From positions 2,728,001-2,792,000 of the forward strand of contig CBDBZO010000006.1 of NCBI GenBank assembly GCA_965213595.1: a DNA stretch of 64,000 nucleotides. Direction: 5' to 3'. The notes under the pieces were generated by a model. The model was not told the origin of the DNA. It saw nothing but the letters and a program-made list of their open reading frames with translations, and did not search any database. How positions within the stretch are numbered: the stretch's first letter is position 1; every line of letters begins with the position of its first letter. This DNA is from JBCCFC01 sp965213595. Its GTDB lineage: Bacteria; Chloroflexota; Anaerolineae; Caldilineales; Caldilineaceae. The translations under genes were made by a program, and so were the position numbers. Below are positions 1 to 10,424 of this stretch, one piece after another.

Positions 1-3000
1 CACGTAGCCGGGATCACCTGGCGTCTGATTAAGAGACGAGGCGAGAATGGAGAAGTCATTGAGTCGAACTTGATTGTTATCGCTGGCATCGCCTTCTCGC
101 AAAACTCCAAAGCTGGTCGGGGCATTCTCGCCGGCAATCAGCGTCAGCGTCTGCACCACCTGCAGGGTGTGCGAATTCTTAACCGCGATTTCATACGTGC
201 CGGGCACAATGCCGGGGATGCTAAAATTACCCGACGCATCCGTCGTAGGCGTGAACTGGAAGGTGGGCGTCACAGCACCCACCTCGTATAAATCAACCCT
301 CAGGGGAACGCTCCACCGACCGTCCGGCGCAGGGATGTTGGGGCGCTGCAAGACCACCGAGCCACTTAGCGTCGCTGTCGCTTTGTTGACCGTCCAGACA
401 AAGTTCACGGTGGTGCTTGCGCCCGGCGTGCCGTCGTCTGTCGCGGTGATGGAGACGTTGTACGGGCTGTTGTCTGCTGCGCCCGGCGTAGTATCTGTGC
501 CCACGGCCAGCGTGCCGCTGACGACGCCGCTCTGGGCGTTGAGAGTTAGGCCCGGCGGCAGGTTGGTGGCCGTGTAGGTTAACGTCTGGTTGTCCTCCGG
601 CGCGCTGGCCTGAACGGGCAGCGTAACCAAGTCACCCTCGCTGCCCGTCTGATTGCCGGGATTGGTGACTATGGGCGGCGTGTTGGCCGCGCCCGTTACG
701 TTGAGCGTAAAGCGTTCGCTGCTCACCTCCGTGCCGTCGTCCGCAGTGAGGGTGAAGGCATAGCTGCCCCCATCACCGATCCCCGGTGCAAAATTTAGCT
801 CGACGATGTAAGTACCGTTGCCGTTGTCAGTGATGCTGCTGTTGGTGAAGGCGGCGTCCGGCGTGCTGCCGATGTCGATCGTCAGCGCGTCGCCGTCGGC
901 ATCAGTCACGGCAGCGGTCACCGTCAGCGTCTCGCCCGCGGCTACTGTCTGGTCGGCCGCCGGCTCAATGATCGGTGCGGTATTAGTCGGCGGGCCGTTC
1001 AGGAGTCGAATTTCGATACCGCTAATTTGTGGGTCCCCTGCACCGTGGACGAATTCAACCGTTAGGCTACCGTCGGTGACGGTGGTCGCGATGCTTTCCG
1101 CAACGGGTTTGTTCTGACCACCGGCGGCGACAAAGATATCGTAGTCATCCAGAGCCGTGGCGCCTTCCACGTTCACGTCAAAAGCGCGTTCACCCGCCCC
1201 ATCCGCCAACGTTTCAATGAAGTACAATTGGAGCACGTAATCGCCAGCTTCGTCGACGGGAAACGCCCAAATCAACTCTGGGCTGTCGGGCGCGTCCAAT
1301 CGCTCCCGCCCAAAAATCTGGTCTGGAGCGTCCGTCGGATTGACGCCACCAAAGGAGCCGGAGCCAGCGGTCTGGTTGCAGTTGCCACACGGGCCCAGCA
1401 CCACATGGGGGGAGGGATTGTCTTCGGTATCGGCACTCCAGTCCAGCGGCGAATCCGCAATGGACGGGCCACCGGCGTTGACCCGATAGAGCGGATCACC
1501 GGGCATCCCAACCGCTACGTTGACGGCATCCGCAGCGCCGGGATTAGTGTAGGGATTGCCAGAGCTATCAAAGACGCGAACCTCCAGGACGTGTCTGCCC
1601 GGCTTGATGTTGTTGCCCGCAAAGTTCAGCGTGTAGGGCGGCGTGGGCTCGATGCCACCCTGCTTCTGCTCACCATCCACAAAGATGTGGATGCGGTCGC
1701 CCGATTGCAGCAGCTGCACCGACCAGAACACATCCACCGACTCGCCGGTCAGCAGCGCACCCTCTTCAGGACTGGTGAGGGCAATGGTGGGCAGCGCCGG
1801 GCCTTCCACCACAAGGATAGCGAAGCTTTCGGTCGCACTATTGCTGCCGTCGGTGGCGGTGATGGTGGCAACGTAGCTGCCTGCATTGCCCAGCTGCGGC
1901 GTCCAGCTTAGTTGCCCCGTGCCGCCGCCGTTATCAGTGAAGGTGTAGCTGTTGGGATCAAGCACCGCGCCCGTGCCGTCGTTTGTAATGCTGATACTGA
2001 GGGCAAGCGTATCGTCCGGATCCGGATCGCTGGCGCGGATAGGAACGCTAAGCGTGTCCCCCTCAATGGTCTGCTGATTGCCAATGGCGTCGATGGTCGG
2101 CGGATTGTTGCCGCTGGCGACGGTCCAGATGAACTGGACGGTGCTGCTGTCCTCACCATCGCTGACCGTTACGGTAACGGTATAGGGACTGTTGTCAGCC
2201 GCACCGTCGGCAATGGCGCCAATGATCTGGCCGTTGCTCGGCTCGATGTCCACGCCCGCGGGCTGGCCACTGATGGCGTAGCTCAAATTTTGCGGACCGT
2301 TGTCCGGGTCCGTCGCCAGAATGGCCAGGCCGCTGTTGCCAACGTCGTCGCCCTCTACGCTCGTCTGATTGGGAATCGGCTCGACCTGCGGCGGCGTGTT
2401 CGGATCCTCCGCGGCGTAGATGGCGATGGCCGAAACTTTCGCCGAATTGATCACGTTGACAAAGCTGATGTTGAGTTGACCATCGCTCAGCGTCACCGGG
2501 AACGATTTGACGACGGTCGTGTCCGCGCCCACGTCGGCAAAGATGTCGTAGTTGTCCAGCACGAGCGCCCCCTCGATAGAAACATCGAAGACGCGCTTAC
2601 CGGGGCCACCCGGCTCGCTGACGCCCTGGGCCGAACCAAAGTAGATTTCGGCAAAGTGCAGGTCGACGCGGTAATTGCCATTGGTGAGTGGTAAGTTGTA
2701 GCTAAAGTTGCCGTAGCGCTCCGACTGGTAAAGCGTGTCGTCTTGCGTATTGGCAATCGGCAGGCCGCCCTTGGCAAAGGTTGCGCCGCCGCTGGAATTC
2801 TGGTCGGCGCTCCAGACGTTGTTCTGACCATCAACATATTGAGCGCCGCCCGCGTTGATAAAGGCGACGGACGCCGTTGTATCCGAGCCAACGCCGGTCA
2901 GCGCCACGGCGAGCGTCTTGCTACCGCCGTGGGTGACGGTGAGCGTGGCGGACTCTGCGCCGCCGTTGGTCGGCGTGAAATTGAGGCTAACTTTGTACGA

Positions 3001-6000
3001 ATCGCCGGGGCCAACAACTAATGGCCCGGCGAAGGGCTGTGCCAGCGCAAAATTGCCGCTGCCAGCGAGGGCAACCGACTGGATCACAATGGCTTGGTCG
3101 CCGCCCGTGTTGTCGATGGCAACTATCTCGCTGCCGCTTTCACCGACGAAGACCGAGCCAAAGTCCACGCTGCCTGTCGCGCTGAGCGAGCCAGCGGCGA
3201 GCGGGGAGCCGGTGGGCGTCGTCTGCCCGAAGAGGTAGAACGCTTCAAGGTCAAGCTGAGCCCCACCGGGGCCACCGCGGTTGGGCGAGCCGCCAGCAAC
3301 GTAGATGCCGCCGTTGTTGGTAATGGCCTGTGTGCCGTGGCGCGGCGTGAGCATCGGCGCGGCGGTGCGCCAGCTTTCGGTCTGCACGTTAAAGGCTTCG
3401 TTCACCGCCTTGGCTGGACCCGCCTCCCGCTCGCCACCAAAAACAAAGATTTCGTTACCCAAGACGCCCGTCGCGGCAGCGGCGCGCTCGGTGGGAAGAT
3501 TCTTGCTGGCGGGCAGCGTCGACCACGTCTGCGACCCAAAGTCGTAGACGTCAACTTCCGGTACCGTGCCCAGAAAAACGTCGGGATTGCCCGACGTGCG
3601 ACCGGCGATGGCGTAGAGCTTGTTGTCTACCACCTCGACAAAGAAATGGTCGCGGGCGTGGGGGATGTTGGCAAGCGTCGTCCACGTGTTGGTGGCCGGG
3701 TCCCACTCGTCAAACCAGCTAACGGCGGGGCCGCTGTGGCCGACGACGTTGCCGCTGACCACGTAGATTTTGCCGTTGTGGACGGCCGCTCCCGCGGAGC
3801 CGCGACGGCGATCGGCGGGAATCTGCGGCCCGGTAATCCACTCGTCCGCTACGGGATCATAGATGTAGACGTTCTGGGCGGGCGCTTCATTGGGGAAGTT
3901 GTTGTCCACAAAGGCGCCCACGGCATAGATTAGGCCATCCAGCTCCACGGCTTGGAAGTGGTTGAGGATGGTGGGTGCAGCCGCGCCCGTGCTCCAGGAA
4001 CCCGTCGCCGGATCGTAAATTTCAACGTTCTGACTTTCGCGCCCGCCAAGCAGGTAGAACTTGTCGCCGGCCTGCACAAAGGCATTCTCGTGACGCGTCT
4101 CGTCGAAGTCGGAGACAAACTGCCACGCGCCCTCGGCCGTCACCGGGTCGGCATCAATTTCAATGTAGTCCCAGCTGGCGGCAAAGTCCGGCGCGGGACC
4201 AGCCGAGGTCGCAATCAGGCCGACGGCTAGTGCGGAAGCGACGCCGCTGATCTGGTAGCTGCCCCGCATTACATTGAGCAAGTCGCCGCTCAGCGCAACG
4301 GGCGCGCCCAGCGGCATGAGCGGGCCGCTATCGATCCTGTATCGGGGCTGCACCGTGCCCGCCACCGGGTTGACCGAGAGGTGCAGCTCGACAAGCGTCG
4401 CGCTGAGAATACCCGCCACGTTGGTGGTGCTTTCGGTAGTGCTGCCGCCGTTCTCGGTGAGCACCTGTAGGCCACCGTTGCCGTCGCTGCCGGGCGTGAT
4501 GGCGAAACGCAGATAGTTGTCCTGGTCGCCGGTGCCGAGGTAGAGGCCGTGCGCTTGAGCCCCACCTGGATTCTCACCTAGGAAGCGACCAGCCAGCGCA
4601 GTGCGCACCGTAAAGGGCGGCGTATTGCTATCGACGTTGACGCCAAAGTGGAAGGCGTTGACCTGGCTGTTGCTGCTCTGGAAAGCACTGCCCTCCCCAA
4701 CGGAGGGGTCGGTGTAGATGCCTGCCGCACCGCCGACAATCAGGTCGTCGTCGGGGTCGCGCAGGGCAAGGTAGTCGCTGCCGTTGTTCATCAAGCCCGT
4801 AAAGCCGACGCCGTAGAAGCCGCTGCCGGGATCGCCGTTGAAGAGCGGGTAGTTAACGGGTAGAGTGGTGGCCTTGCCGTTGGTGGCGTCGATGGGGAAA
4901 GCGTCTTCGACATCCAGCAGGCCGTCGTCATCGTCATTCGGGTCGTTGAGATCGGAATCTTTAAAGCCGTCGGCGGCGACGCTGCCGTCGTTGTCGTTGG
5001 GCACGCCAGCGGGCGAGCACGGGTCCGTACCGCTGTCGATTTCGTCGGCGTTGGAGTAATCATCCCCATCTTCGTCGATGGTGTCGTCATCGTCGCCGCT
5101 GCACTGGATAAAATCCTGCGGCTCGAAGACGGTAATATTGGCGGAGCCATAGGTTGCGGCCCAGACCGTGCCAGGGAAGATGTCGTCATCACCTTGAGCC
5201 GTTACGTCGAGGGGCGTGGCGCCAAAGCCGTTGGCAAAAGCGGTGTTGCAGTTGCTCGGCACGGCGGGGCAGTTGGTCACGGCGTCGCCTGCGGCATTCA
5301 AAATTATACCGTAGATCGTGCCATCGAAGGCAGCGGCAAGGATCGTGCCCTTTAGAGACCCATTGAAATTGGAGGCCGTGTATTCCGCGATGCCGTTGGT
5401 AGACGGGCTGTAGTTTGCCAGCGCGCCGTCGTCCTCGCCGGAATTTTGAAAATCACACTCGGTCGGGTTGGCCTCGCTGATCGGCACGGGCGGCCAGTCG
5501 ATCGGCAGGTTTGGGTGGCCCGGCCCGTAGAAGGTGCCGTTGCCAACGTTACCGGCCTGGAACCACAAGCCCGCGCCCGCCGGATTGCCGCGGATGGGGG
5601 TGGGGTGGCCGCCGTAGTAACCTTTTGTGATGTAGTGAAAGCCATTTTTATTATTAACCTTCCCATCGGGCTGGCCGTCGCTGGCCACGGTTCCGCTGTT
5701 GCCGTCCAGCAGCGTTACGGAGTTGGGATAGGTGGCGGGGTTGGGCCCGTTACCCGTGGAGCCCGGCTCGCCCGGCAGGTAGTTGTTGGTGCAGTTGTAG
5801 CTCTCCTCATATTCAGGAAAGCCACCCCAGCCCCCATTGGCCCCGTTGTCCACCCCGTACATGCGGCCACTTTCGGTGACGACGATGTCGTACAGATTGC
5901 GAAAGCCCGGCGAGTAGATTTGAACCGGTCCTCCGGGAATCAGCTTTGCCTGATTCAGACCGTCATTACCACCAAAGGGGTCGTTGAGATCAACGCCATT

Positions 6001-6888
6001 GTAGTTGGGGTTGGCTGGATCACTGATGCCGTTGGCGTTGGCGCGCGTGGGATCGTCGAGCGTGGGCAGATCGTATTTATACTGGTGGGGCGCGCTACCC
6101 TGGTTAGGCAAGCCCTCGATTGCCGCCAAATCCACCTCCAGCACGGCCGCGGCGAGCGCGTATTCAACGGTAAAAGCAAAGTTGGTGGAGGGGGCGCCCG
6201 CATTATCGTGGCCTCCCGAAGCAAGGTAGAGCGTGCCGCTCGTCGGCGAACCCACCAACTGCATCCCGTTGATCGAGTGGTTCTCCTCGGAACGGGGCAG
6301 GCCGCGTACAAGATCAATTTTTTCCCAACTCGCACACTCGTTTGTCGCCACGCTGATGCCACCGGTACAGGTCAGGCGGGAGACGATGCCGGAATTCGTA
6401 TCCAGATTTTTGTCGGCCCCGCCAATGCCCGCACCCTCCTGCGGATCGCTGGACGAGACAAAGAGCACGGGGTTCGTGCTTGTCCCGGCGGTTAAAATAC
6501 CGGTGATTTGGCGGCTGTTGCAGTGGCCGGTGCGGCTGCAGGGGCCACCCGTGTCATCGTCGTGATTGGGCATACTTTTGACCAGATTAATCGTCTCAAT
6601 ACTCGTCACGCTGTAGTCCGATGGTCCGTTGCGCACGATGGTATAGGCGTAAATTGTCCCGTATCGTTGAGAAACATAGAGACGATCGTCTGGCCCAAAT
6701 TCAAGAGAGGTGGGGAGGCTCAAATTTTCGCCGGTCAGGCCGCTTGAATTAAAGGGAGGAAAGCCCTGTGCTTTCACGGTTACAGGTGCGGCAAAGAGGG
6801 ATGCCCCCACAGTTGCCACACTCATGGCTAGAAGCAAAGAGGCGCAGCGCACAGAAAGGCTGTGAAATATACTCTTAGAAAACCACAT
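1..6888 (-). CDS. Giant secreted multidomain protein with dockerin (3' end outside window)
   Basis: The frame is open from an ATG at 6888 to the left edge, about 2296 codons with no stop, so the C-terminus is missing. TAGGAGAACAG precedes the ATG. Residues 1-43 form a signal peptide. By eye the order is: a sorbosone-dehydrogenase-like propeller (about 45-520), an Asp-rich thrombospondin-3-like calcium stretch (595-665), a LamG-like region (675-905), kelch repeats (918-1220), an ASH-type domain, a malectin-like domain (1336-1486), Ig-like domains, a second malectin-like domain (about 1800-1960), more Ig-like domains, a CNA-B-like fold, and the first dockerin loop (GDASDNNQVRLNDF) at the edge. 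The dockerin resembles the one in the fourth gene of this array. Role inferred: a carbohydrate-binding surface component docked onto a cohesin. Domain names are pattern reading, not searches. Confidence 0.85.
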   Translation of the reverse strand, partial: MWFSKSIFHSLSVRCASLLLAMSVATVGASLFAAPVTVKAQGFPPFNSSGLTGENLSLPTSLEFGPDDRLYVSQRYGTIYAYTIVRNGPSDYSVTSIETINLVKSMPNHDDDTGGPCSRTGHCNSRQITGILTAGTSTNPVLFVSSSDPQEGAGIGGADKNLDTNSGIVSRLTCTGGISVATNECASWEKIDLVRGLPRSEENHSINGMQLVGSPTSGTLYLASGGHDNAGAPSTNFAFTVEYALAAAVLEVDLAAIEGLPNQGSAPHQYKYDLPTLDDPTRANANGISDPANPNYNGVDLNDPFGGNDGLNQAKLIPGGPVQIYSPGFRNLYDIVVTESGRMYGVDNGANGGWGGFPEYEESYNCTNNYLPGEPGSTGNGPNPATYPNSVTLLDGNSGTVASDGQPDGKVNNKNGFHYITKGYYGGHPTPIRGNPAGAGLWFQAGNVGNGTFYGPGHPNLPIDWPPVPISEANPTECDFQNSGEDDGALANYSPSTNGIAEYTASNFNGSLKGTILAAAFDGTIYGIILNAAGDAVTNCPAVPSNCNTAFANGFGATPLDVTAQGDDDIFPGTVWAATYGSANITVFEPQDFIQCSGDDDDTIDEDGDDYSNADEIDSGTDPCSPAGVPNDNDGSVAADGFKDSDLNDPNDDDDGLLDVEDAFPIDATNGKATTLPVNYPLFNGDPGSGFYGVGFTGLMNNGSDYLALRDPDDDLIVGGAAGIYTDPSVGEGSAFQSSNSQVNAFHFGVNVDSNTPPFTVRTALAGRFLGENPGGAQAHGLYLGTGDQDNYLRFAITPGSDGNGGLQVLTENGGSTTESTTNVAGILSATLVELHLSVNPVAGTVQPRYRIDSGPLMPLGAPVALSGDLLNVMRGSYQISGVASALAVGLIATSAGPAPDFAASWDYIEIDADPVTAEGAWQFVSDFDETRHENAFVQAGDKFYLLGGRESQNVEIYDPATGSWSTGAAAPTILNHFQAVELDGLIYAVGAFVDNNFPNEAPAQNVYIYDPVADEWITGPQIPADRRRGSAGAAVHNGKIYVVSGNVVGHSGPAVSWFDEWDPATNTWTTLANIPHARDHFFVEVVDNKLYAIAGRTSGNPDVFLGTVPEVDVYDFGSQTWSTLPASKNLPTERAAAATGVLGNEIFVFGGEREAGPAKAVNEAFNVQTESWRTAAPMLTPRHGTQAITNNGGIYVAGGSPNRGGPGGAQLDLEAFYLFGQTTPTGSPLAAGSLSATGSVDFGSVFVGESGSEIVAIDNTGGDQAIVIQSVALAGSGNFALAQPFAGPLVVGPGDSYKVSLNFTPTNGGAESATLTVTHGGSKTLAVALTGVGSDTTASVAFINAGGAQYVDGQNNVWSADQNSSGGATFAKGGLPIANTQDDTLYQSERYGNFSYNLPLTNGNYRVDLHFAEIYFGSAQGVSEPGGPGKRVFDVSIEGALVLDNYDIFADVGADTTVVKSFPVTLSDGQLNISFVNVINSAKVSAIAIYAAEDPNTPPQVEPIPNQTSVEGDDVGNSGLAILATDPDNGPQNLSYAISGQPAGVDIEPSNGQIIGAIADGAADNSPYTVTVTVSDGEDSSTVQFIWTVASGNNPPTIDAIGNQQTIEGDTLSVPIRASDPDPDDTLALSISITNDGTGAVLDPNSYTFTDNGGGTGQLSWTPQLGNAGSYVATITATDGSNSATESFAILVVEGPALPTIALTSPEEGALLTGESVDVFWSVQLLQSGDRIHIFVDGEQKQGGIEPTPPYTLNFAGNNIKPGRHVLEVRVFDSSGNPYTNPGAADAVNVAVGMPGDPLYRVNAGGPSIADSPLDWSADTEDNPSPHVVLGPCGNCNQTAGSGSFGGVNPTDAPDQIFGRERLDAPDSPELIWAFPVDEAGDYVLQLYFIETLADGAGERAFDVNVEGATALDDYDIFVAAGGQNKPVAESIATTVTDGSLTVEFVHGAGDPQISGIEIRLLNGPPTNTAPIIEPAADQTVAAGETLTVTAAVTDADGDALTIDIGSTPDAAFTNSSITDNGNGTYIVELNFAPGIGDGGSYAFTLTADDGTEVSSERFTLNVTGAANTPPIVTNPGNQTGSEGDLVTLPVQASAPEDNQTLTYTATNLPPGLTLNAQSGVVSGTLAVGTDTTPGAADNSPYNVSITATDDGTPGASTTVNFVWTVNKATATLSGSVVLQRPNIPAPDGRWSVPLRVDLYEVGAVTPTFQFTPTTDASGNFSIPGIVPGTYEIAVKNSHTLQVVQTLTLIAGENAPTSFGVLREGDASDNNQVRLNDFSILASSLNQTPGDPGYV

Positions 6889-7187
6889 TCTGTTCTCCTA
6901 TTAACGATACATCACCAATTAAGACGTTTGCCCGACGATAAAGACACGCATTTACGTACTTTTTTATAACCTCTCTGTGATTGTATACTGTTTGCTTCTA
7001 CAAATAGGTTACGATCTACTGACAATTGTGGCTGGCCAGCACTTTGAAACAAAAAGCTGGCAAAGTCGGCATTGAGACCGATTTTGTGACGATGCGCCAA
7101 CAATTAAACGGCGCTGGAAAGAGGCGGCTGTTCTCGAAAGCGGCTTCATTTTAGCGCGTTGTGCTCGCATCAGTAGCTCAGATCAAA
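6889..7187. other. Intergenic region upstream of the first surface gene
   Basis: No supportable gene is visible. The stretch is AT-richer than its neighbours and should hold the promoter of the leftward gene starting at 6888. The 8-mer TTTACGTA occurs at about 6950. A 63-codon minus-strand open frame inside it lacks a convincing ribosome binding site. Confidence 0.5.
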
Positions 7188-7242
7188 AACTCGGTGGAAT
7201 TGGTACGCTCCTTGATAGGAGACTTACTAATTCCACCGAGTT
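7188..7242 (-). terminator. Long-stem hairpin after the second surface gene
   Basis: Arms AACTCGGTGGAATT (7188-7201) and AATTCCACCGAGTT (7229-7242) are perfect complements. On the minus strand the stem is followed by GTTTTTGATC, so it reads as an intrinsic terminator for the gene ending at 7267. The 27-base loop contains a small CTCC/GGAG stem. Confidence 0.75.
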
Positions 7243-7266
7243 ATTGGTAAAGCAAGCGATTAATTT

Positions 7267-10170
7267 CTAACGATTGATCAGCGGCAAATAGAGCGAATCG
7301 CTGTTGAGCTCGTTAAGCTCGTCGGTCTGGAGGTAGTCGATCAGCGGGATGCTGCTAGCCGAGACGATCGGCTCCAGCTCGACGCGGTCCAGACGCGCCC
7401 CATCTTCGCGCAGATAGAACGTCAGGTAGTGCTCACCCTCAGCCAGCTCAAGCACCACGGCCTCGCGCCCGCGACGGTCGCTAACGTAGTACTGGTTGTA
7501 CGTGGTGTTGGATGGAAAATCCCAAATATACGGCGCTGCCGGCTGGTTATCCACCCGCACAAAGAACGAGTTGTCGTTGCCATCCACGGCGTAGGCGTTG
7601 GCCAGCACCAGATACTGTCCAGCTTCAGCCACGGTTACACAGTAGGTGGCCTGTGCGCCGTTGGCGGCAAAGTTGTAGCTATTGCCGACTCCGTTGGGCA
7701 CATGGACATACTGCCCACCGCTGGCTTTGGCATCGCTGCCAATGACGAAGCCATTTTGTAACGTGCCCGCTTCGGCTTCCCGCACCAGGCCGCTGCACTG
7801 GCTGCCCGTCGGCGGCGGTGTCGGTGAAGGTGTCGGCGAGGGGCTGGGCGTTGGTGTGGCGGTTGGTGTGCCGCCACCCACGCGCTGCAGAGCCAGCTTG
7901 TCCAGCCGCGTCCCGGCCTCGCGATTGAAGATCACGATTTCGTGCTCACCTGCGTCCAGCGTCACCTGTACTGGGTCGCTCTTGCCGCGATCGCTCACAA
8001 AGTCCGCGGCGTAGCGGGTGTTGACGAGCGTGTCCCAAACGTAGCCGCTACTGGGCTGACCGTCGACCTGGGCGTAGAACGAGTTGAAGTTGCCGTTCTC
8101 GCCGTAGACAAAGCCCTGGATTTGATACGTGCCCGGCTCCGTCACGGTGAAGCAGTAGCGCGCCCCGTGATTGTTGACGGACATCGAGTAGTTGTTGCCG
8201 CTGCCCGCAGGCTTGGCCACGTAAGCGCCCCCACTGGCGTTGGCATCCGTGCCGACGGCAAAATCACCAAAGAGCACGCCATTTTCAGCTTCCTGAACGA
8301 GCGGTCCACACGTGCCAACAGGCGGGGTAGACGTGGGGGCCGGGGTTCCCGTTGGTGGGGTCGGCGTCGCTGGCGGCGTGGGCGTGTTGTTGGGCTGGCC
8401 GCTGCCGCAGTCGCTCTCGACCGGGCCGGTGGCCGTGCTGCCGTCGCCAATTGCATTGATGTTCTGGCTCAGCCAGAGCTTATCCGCCACGAAACCATCT
8501 TCGCGCATCCAGAGCGAGAAGGTGTAGGTGCCCGCGCTGGGAATCTCGATAAAGGTGGGCGTGCCGCTGCTGCGCATGCGCCAGTTGTAGACGTTGGCGG
8601 AGAAGCGGTTGATGCCCGCGCTGCCGGTTCGGCCCTGATCGCCGAGACCGGCGTGGACGGAGTCGTTGGCGGAGCGCACTGGCGCGGGCGCCAGGCCGCG
8701 CACGAAGATGTAGTAGCGACCGGGCGTGCTAAAGCTCACCTGATATTCCAGCTTGGGCCCGTTCAGGTTGAGGCCCGTGCCCGCATCGCGGTTGGGCAGC
8801 GCCTGCATTGCCCCTTCGCCGGAAAAGCCGCTGATATCATTGATGGATTGCCACTGAATATCCGCTTCCGGCTCCGTGCCCGCCAGGCGTGCCGAGTAGT
8901 GCTCGGCTTCCATCACCACGCCGCCGTTTTGCTCAACGAAAACGCTGCTGCCAGCGCGGCAGACATTGGGCATCGGGGTGTTGGTCGGTGAGACAGGTGT
9001 GTTCGTCGGCGCTGCCGTACTGGTTGGCGGGACAGGCGTGTTCGTCGGCGCTGCCGTGTTGGTCGGCGGGACAGGCGTGTTCGTCGGCGCTGCCGTATTA
9101 GTCGGTGGGACGGACGTGTTCGTCGGCACCGCCGTATTGGTCGGTGGAACAGACGTGTTCGTCGGCGCTGCCGTATTGGTTGGCGGGACGGGCGTGTTTG
9201 TCGGCACCGCCGTACTGGTCGGTGGAACCGGCGTGTTCGTCGGCACCGCCGTGTTGGTCGGCGGGACGGGCGTGTTCGTCGGCGCTGCCGTATTAGTCGG
9301 TGGAACCGGCGTGTTTGTCGGCACCGCCGTGTTGGTCGGCGGGACGGGCGTGTTCGTCGGCGCTGCCGTATTAGTCGGTGGAACCGGCGTGTTTGTCGGC
9401 ACCGCCGTACTGGTCGGTGGAACCGGCGTGTTCGTCGGCACCGCCGTGTTGGTCGGCGGGACGGGCGTGTTCGTCGGCACCGCCGTACTGGTCGGTGGAA
9501 CCGGCGTGTTTGTCGGCACCGCCGTGTTGGTCGGCGGGACGGGCGTGTTTGTCGGCAACGGTGTGTTAGTCGGCGGGACAGGCGTGTTCGTTGGCAACGG
9601 TGTGTTGGTCGGCGTGTTCGTCGGGGTTGGCGGGCCCTGGACGGTATATGTGCCCGGAGCGGTCGCTGGGTTCACAAAATCGAGCGTTTCGCTGCTTGTC
9701 GCATTGGTTTCGCGTGGAAACACTTCGTTAAACTCCACAACTGTACCCGTCGATGCAGCCAACGCTCGGAAAGTCACCGTCGCCACTTTAATGCGGCCGG
9801 TCGTCGACCCGCCCAAGAGCACGCCGACATAGTTTACCTGGCCCAGCTGATTGTTAAAGCTGGAGTTGTTATTATCGGTAGTCAAGTCGCCGCCCTGCAG
9901 GTTCGTGACCTCCAGTACGTTTTGGTCGAAGTTCAAATACGCTTCGACCGCGTTAATTTGTTGATTGCCCGCCTGGAAGACGACATCTACCGTAAACGTA
10001 TCGTTGATAGCAACCGTTGCCGCAGCGGGATCCAACACAAAGATGTTGTTCGCTTGCGCCACCGCAGGCCCCCCCGCTTGCAGGCCCACACCCAGAACTG
10101 CCATAAGGGCAATGATGAAACATTTGTGAAATAGGTTAGCGGTCACCTTGAAGTTAGAGTCTGAAAGCAT
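7267..10170 (-). CDS. Secreted cohesin protein with Thr/Pro linker and three CBM-like modules
   Basis: 967 residues. An N-terminal hydrophobic segment (about 18-38) ending near AVAQA looks like a signal peptide. Residues 40-175 are a cohesin-like domain (INAVEAYLNFDQNVLEV, FNNQLGQVNYVG) almost identical to the first cohesin of the neighbour at 10425-15020. Residues about 180-400 are 16 copies of a 13-residue PTNTPVPPTNTAV-type unit. Three carbohydrate-binding-like modules follow, each with an (E)AE(H/N/A) start and aromatic strands (VVMEAEHYSARL, LVQEAENGVLFG, LVREAEAGTLQN), of CBM6/35 flavour. The tail ends in LYLPLINR. Likely an extracellular scaffold or adhesin that binds polysaccharide and captures dockerin partners (inference). 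AAAGGCACTGAC lies just upstream of the ATG. Confidence 0.85.
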   Translation of the reverse strand: MLSDSNFKVTANLFHKCFIIALMAVLGVGLQAGGPAVAQANNIFVLDPAAATVAINDTFTVDVVFQAGNQQINAVEAYLNFDQNVLEVTNLQGGDLTTDNNNSSFNNQLGQVNYVGVLLGGSTTGRIKVATVTFRALAASTGTVVEFNEVFPRETNATSSETLDFVNPATAPGTYTVQGPPTPTNTPTNTPLPTNTPVPPTNTPLPTNTPVPPTNTAVPTNTPVPPTSTAVPTNTPVPPTNTAVPTNTPVPPTSTAVPTNTPVPPTNTAAPTNTPVPPTNTAVPTNTPVPPTNTAAPTNTPVPPTNTAVPTNTPVPPTSTAVPTNTPVPPTNTAAPTNTSVPPTNTAVPTNTSVPPTNTAAPTNTPVPPTNTAAPTNTPVPPTSTAAPTNTPVSPTNTPMPNVCRAGSSVFVEQNGGVVMEAEHYSARLAGTEPEADIQWQSINDISGFSGEGAMQALPNRDAGTGLNLNGPKLEYQVSFSTPGRYYIFVRGLAPAPVRSANDSVHAGLGDQGRTGSAGINRFSANVYNWRMRSSGTPTFIEIPSAGTYTFSLWMREDGFVADKLWLSQNINAIGDGSTATGPVESDCGSGQPNNTPTPPATPTPPTGTPAPTSTPPVGTCGPLVQEAENGVLFGDFAVGTDANASGGAYVAKPAGSGNNYSMSVNNHGARYCFTVTEPGTYQIQGFVYGENGNFNSFYAQVDGQPSSGYVWDTLVNTRYAADFVSDRGKSDPVQVTLDAGEHEIVIFNREAGTRLDKLALQRVGGGTPTATPTPSPSPTPSPTPPPTGSQCSGLVREAEAGTLQNGFVIGSDAKASGGQYVHVPNGVGNSYNFAANGAQATYCVTVAEAGQYLVLANAYAVDGNDNSFFVRVDNQPAAPYIWDFPSNTTYNQYYVSDRRGREAVVLELAEGEHYLTFYLREDGARLDRVELEPIVSASSIPLIDYLQTDELNELNSDSLYLPLINR
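8971..9625 (-). repeat. 39-bp coding minisatellite (PTNTPVPPTNTAx units)
   Basis: About 16 head-to-tail 39-bp units encode the Thr/Pro linker of the protein at 7267-10170. Units vary at a few fixed positions (N/S, A/V, P/S) and a two-unit alternation is visible. The length is a multiple of three, so unit gain or loss keeps the frame. Confidence 0.9.
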
Positions 10171-10267
10171 GTCAGTGCCTTTCTAAAGAAGTTACAATTT
10201 GAGATGAGCCAGCCCGACAGTGGGCCGGGAAGCCATTTGTGCATGAGCGCGCTTGCATAACCAATCA

Positions 10268-10314
10268 AGCTGGGATGAGCACAATTCATTACGGAATCCG
10301 TGCTCATCCCAGCT
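10268..10314. terminator. Hairpin after the third surface gene
   Basis: Perfect 15-bp arms AGCTGGGATGAGCAC (10268-10282) and GTGCTCATCCCAGCT (10300-10314) with a 17-base loop lie downstream of the gene ending at 10425. There is no long T-run, so it may stabilise or process the mRNA rather than terminate transcription. Confidence 0.6.
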
Positions 10315-10424
10315 ATCAGCGAGAAGAGTCGTGCAGTTCAGTTGTTGCGATGGATGCCGCGCGAGTCGTGGAGCGCGGGTGCACGGCGTCCACTGTCCAA
10401 CAGGTTACCTGGTGTAGGCGTCAC

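Noticed and set aside
5446..6495. 349-codon plus-strand frame at the left end
   Set aside because: Antisense to the propeller region of the partial surface gene.
8971..9625. CRISPR-like periodic repeat
   Set aside because: Units are contiguous without unique spacers and translate in frame as PTNTPVPPTNTA; it is a coding minisatellite.
8966..9832. Plus-strand frame encoding VLVGGTGVFVGT repeats
   Set aside because: Antisense translation of the Thr/Pro minisatellite; the real frame has signal peptide, cohesin and CBM modules on the other strand.
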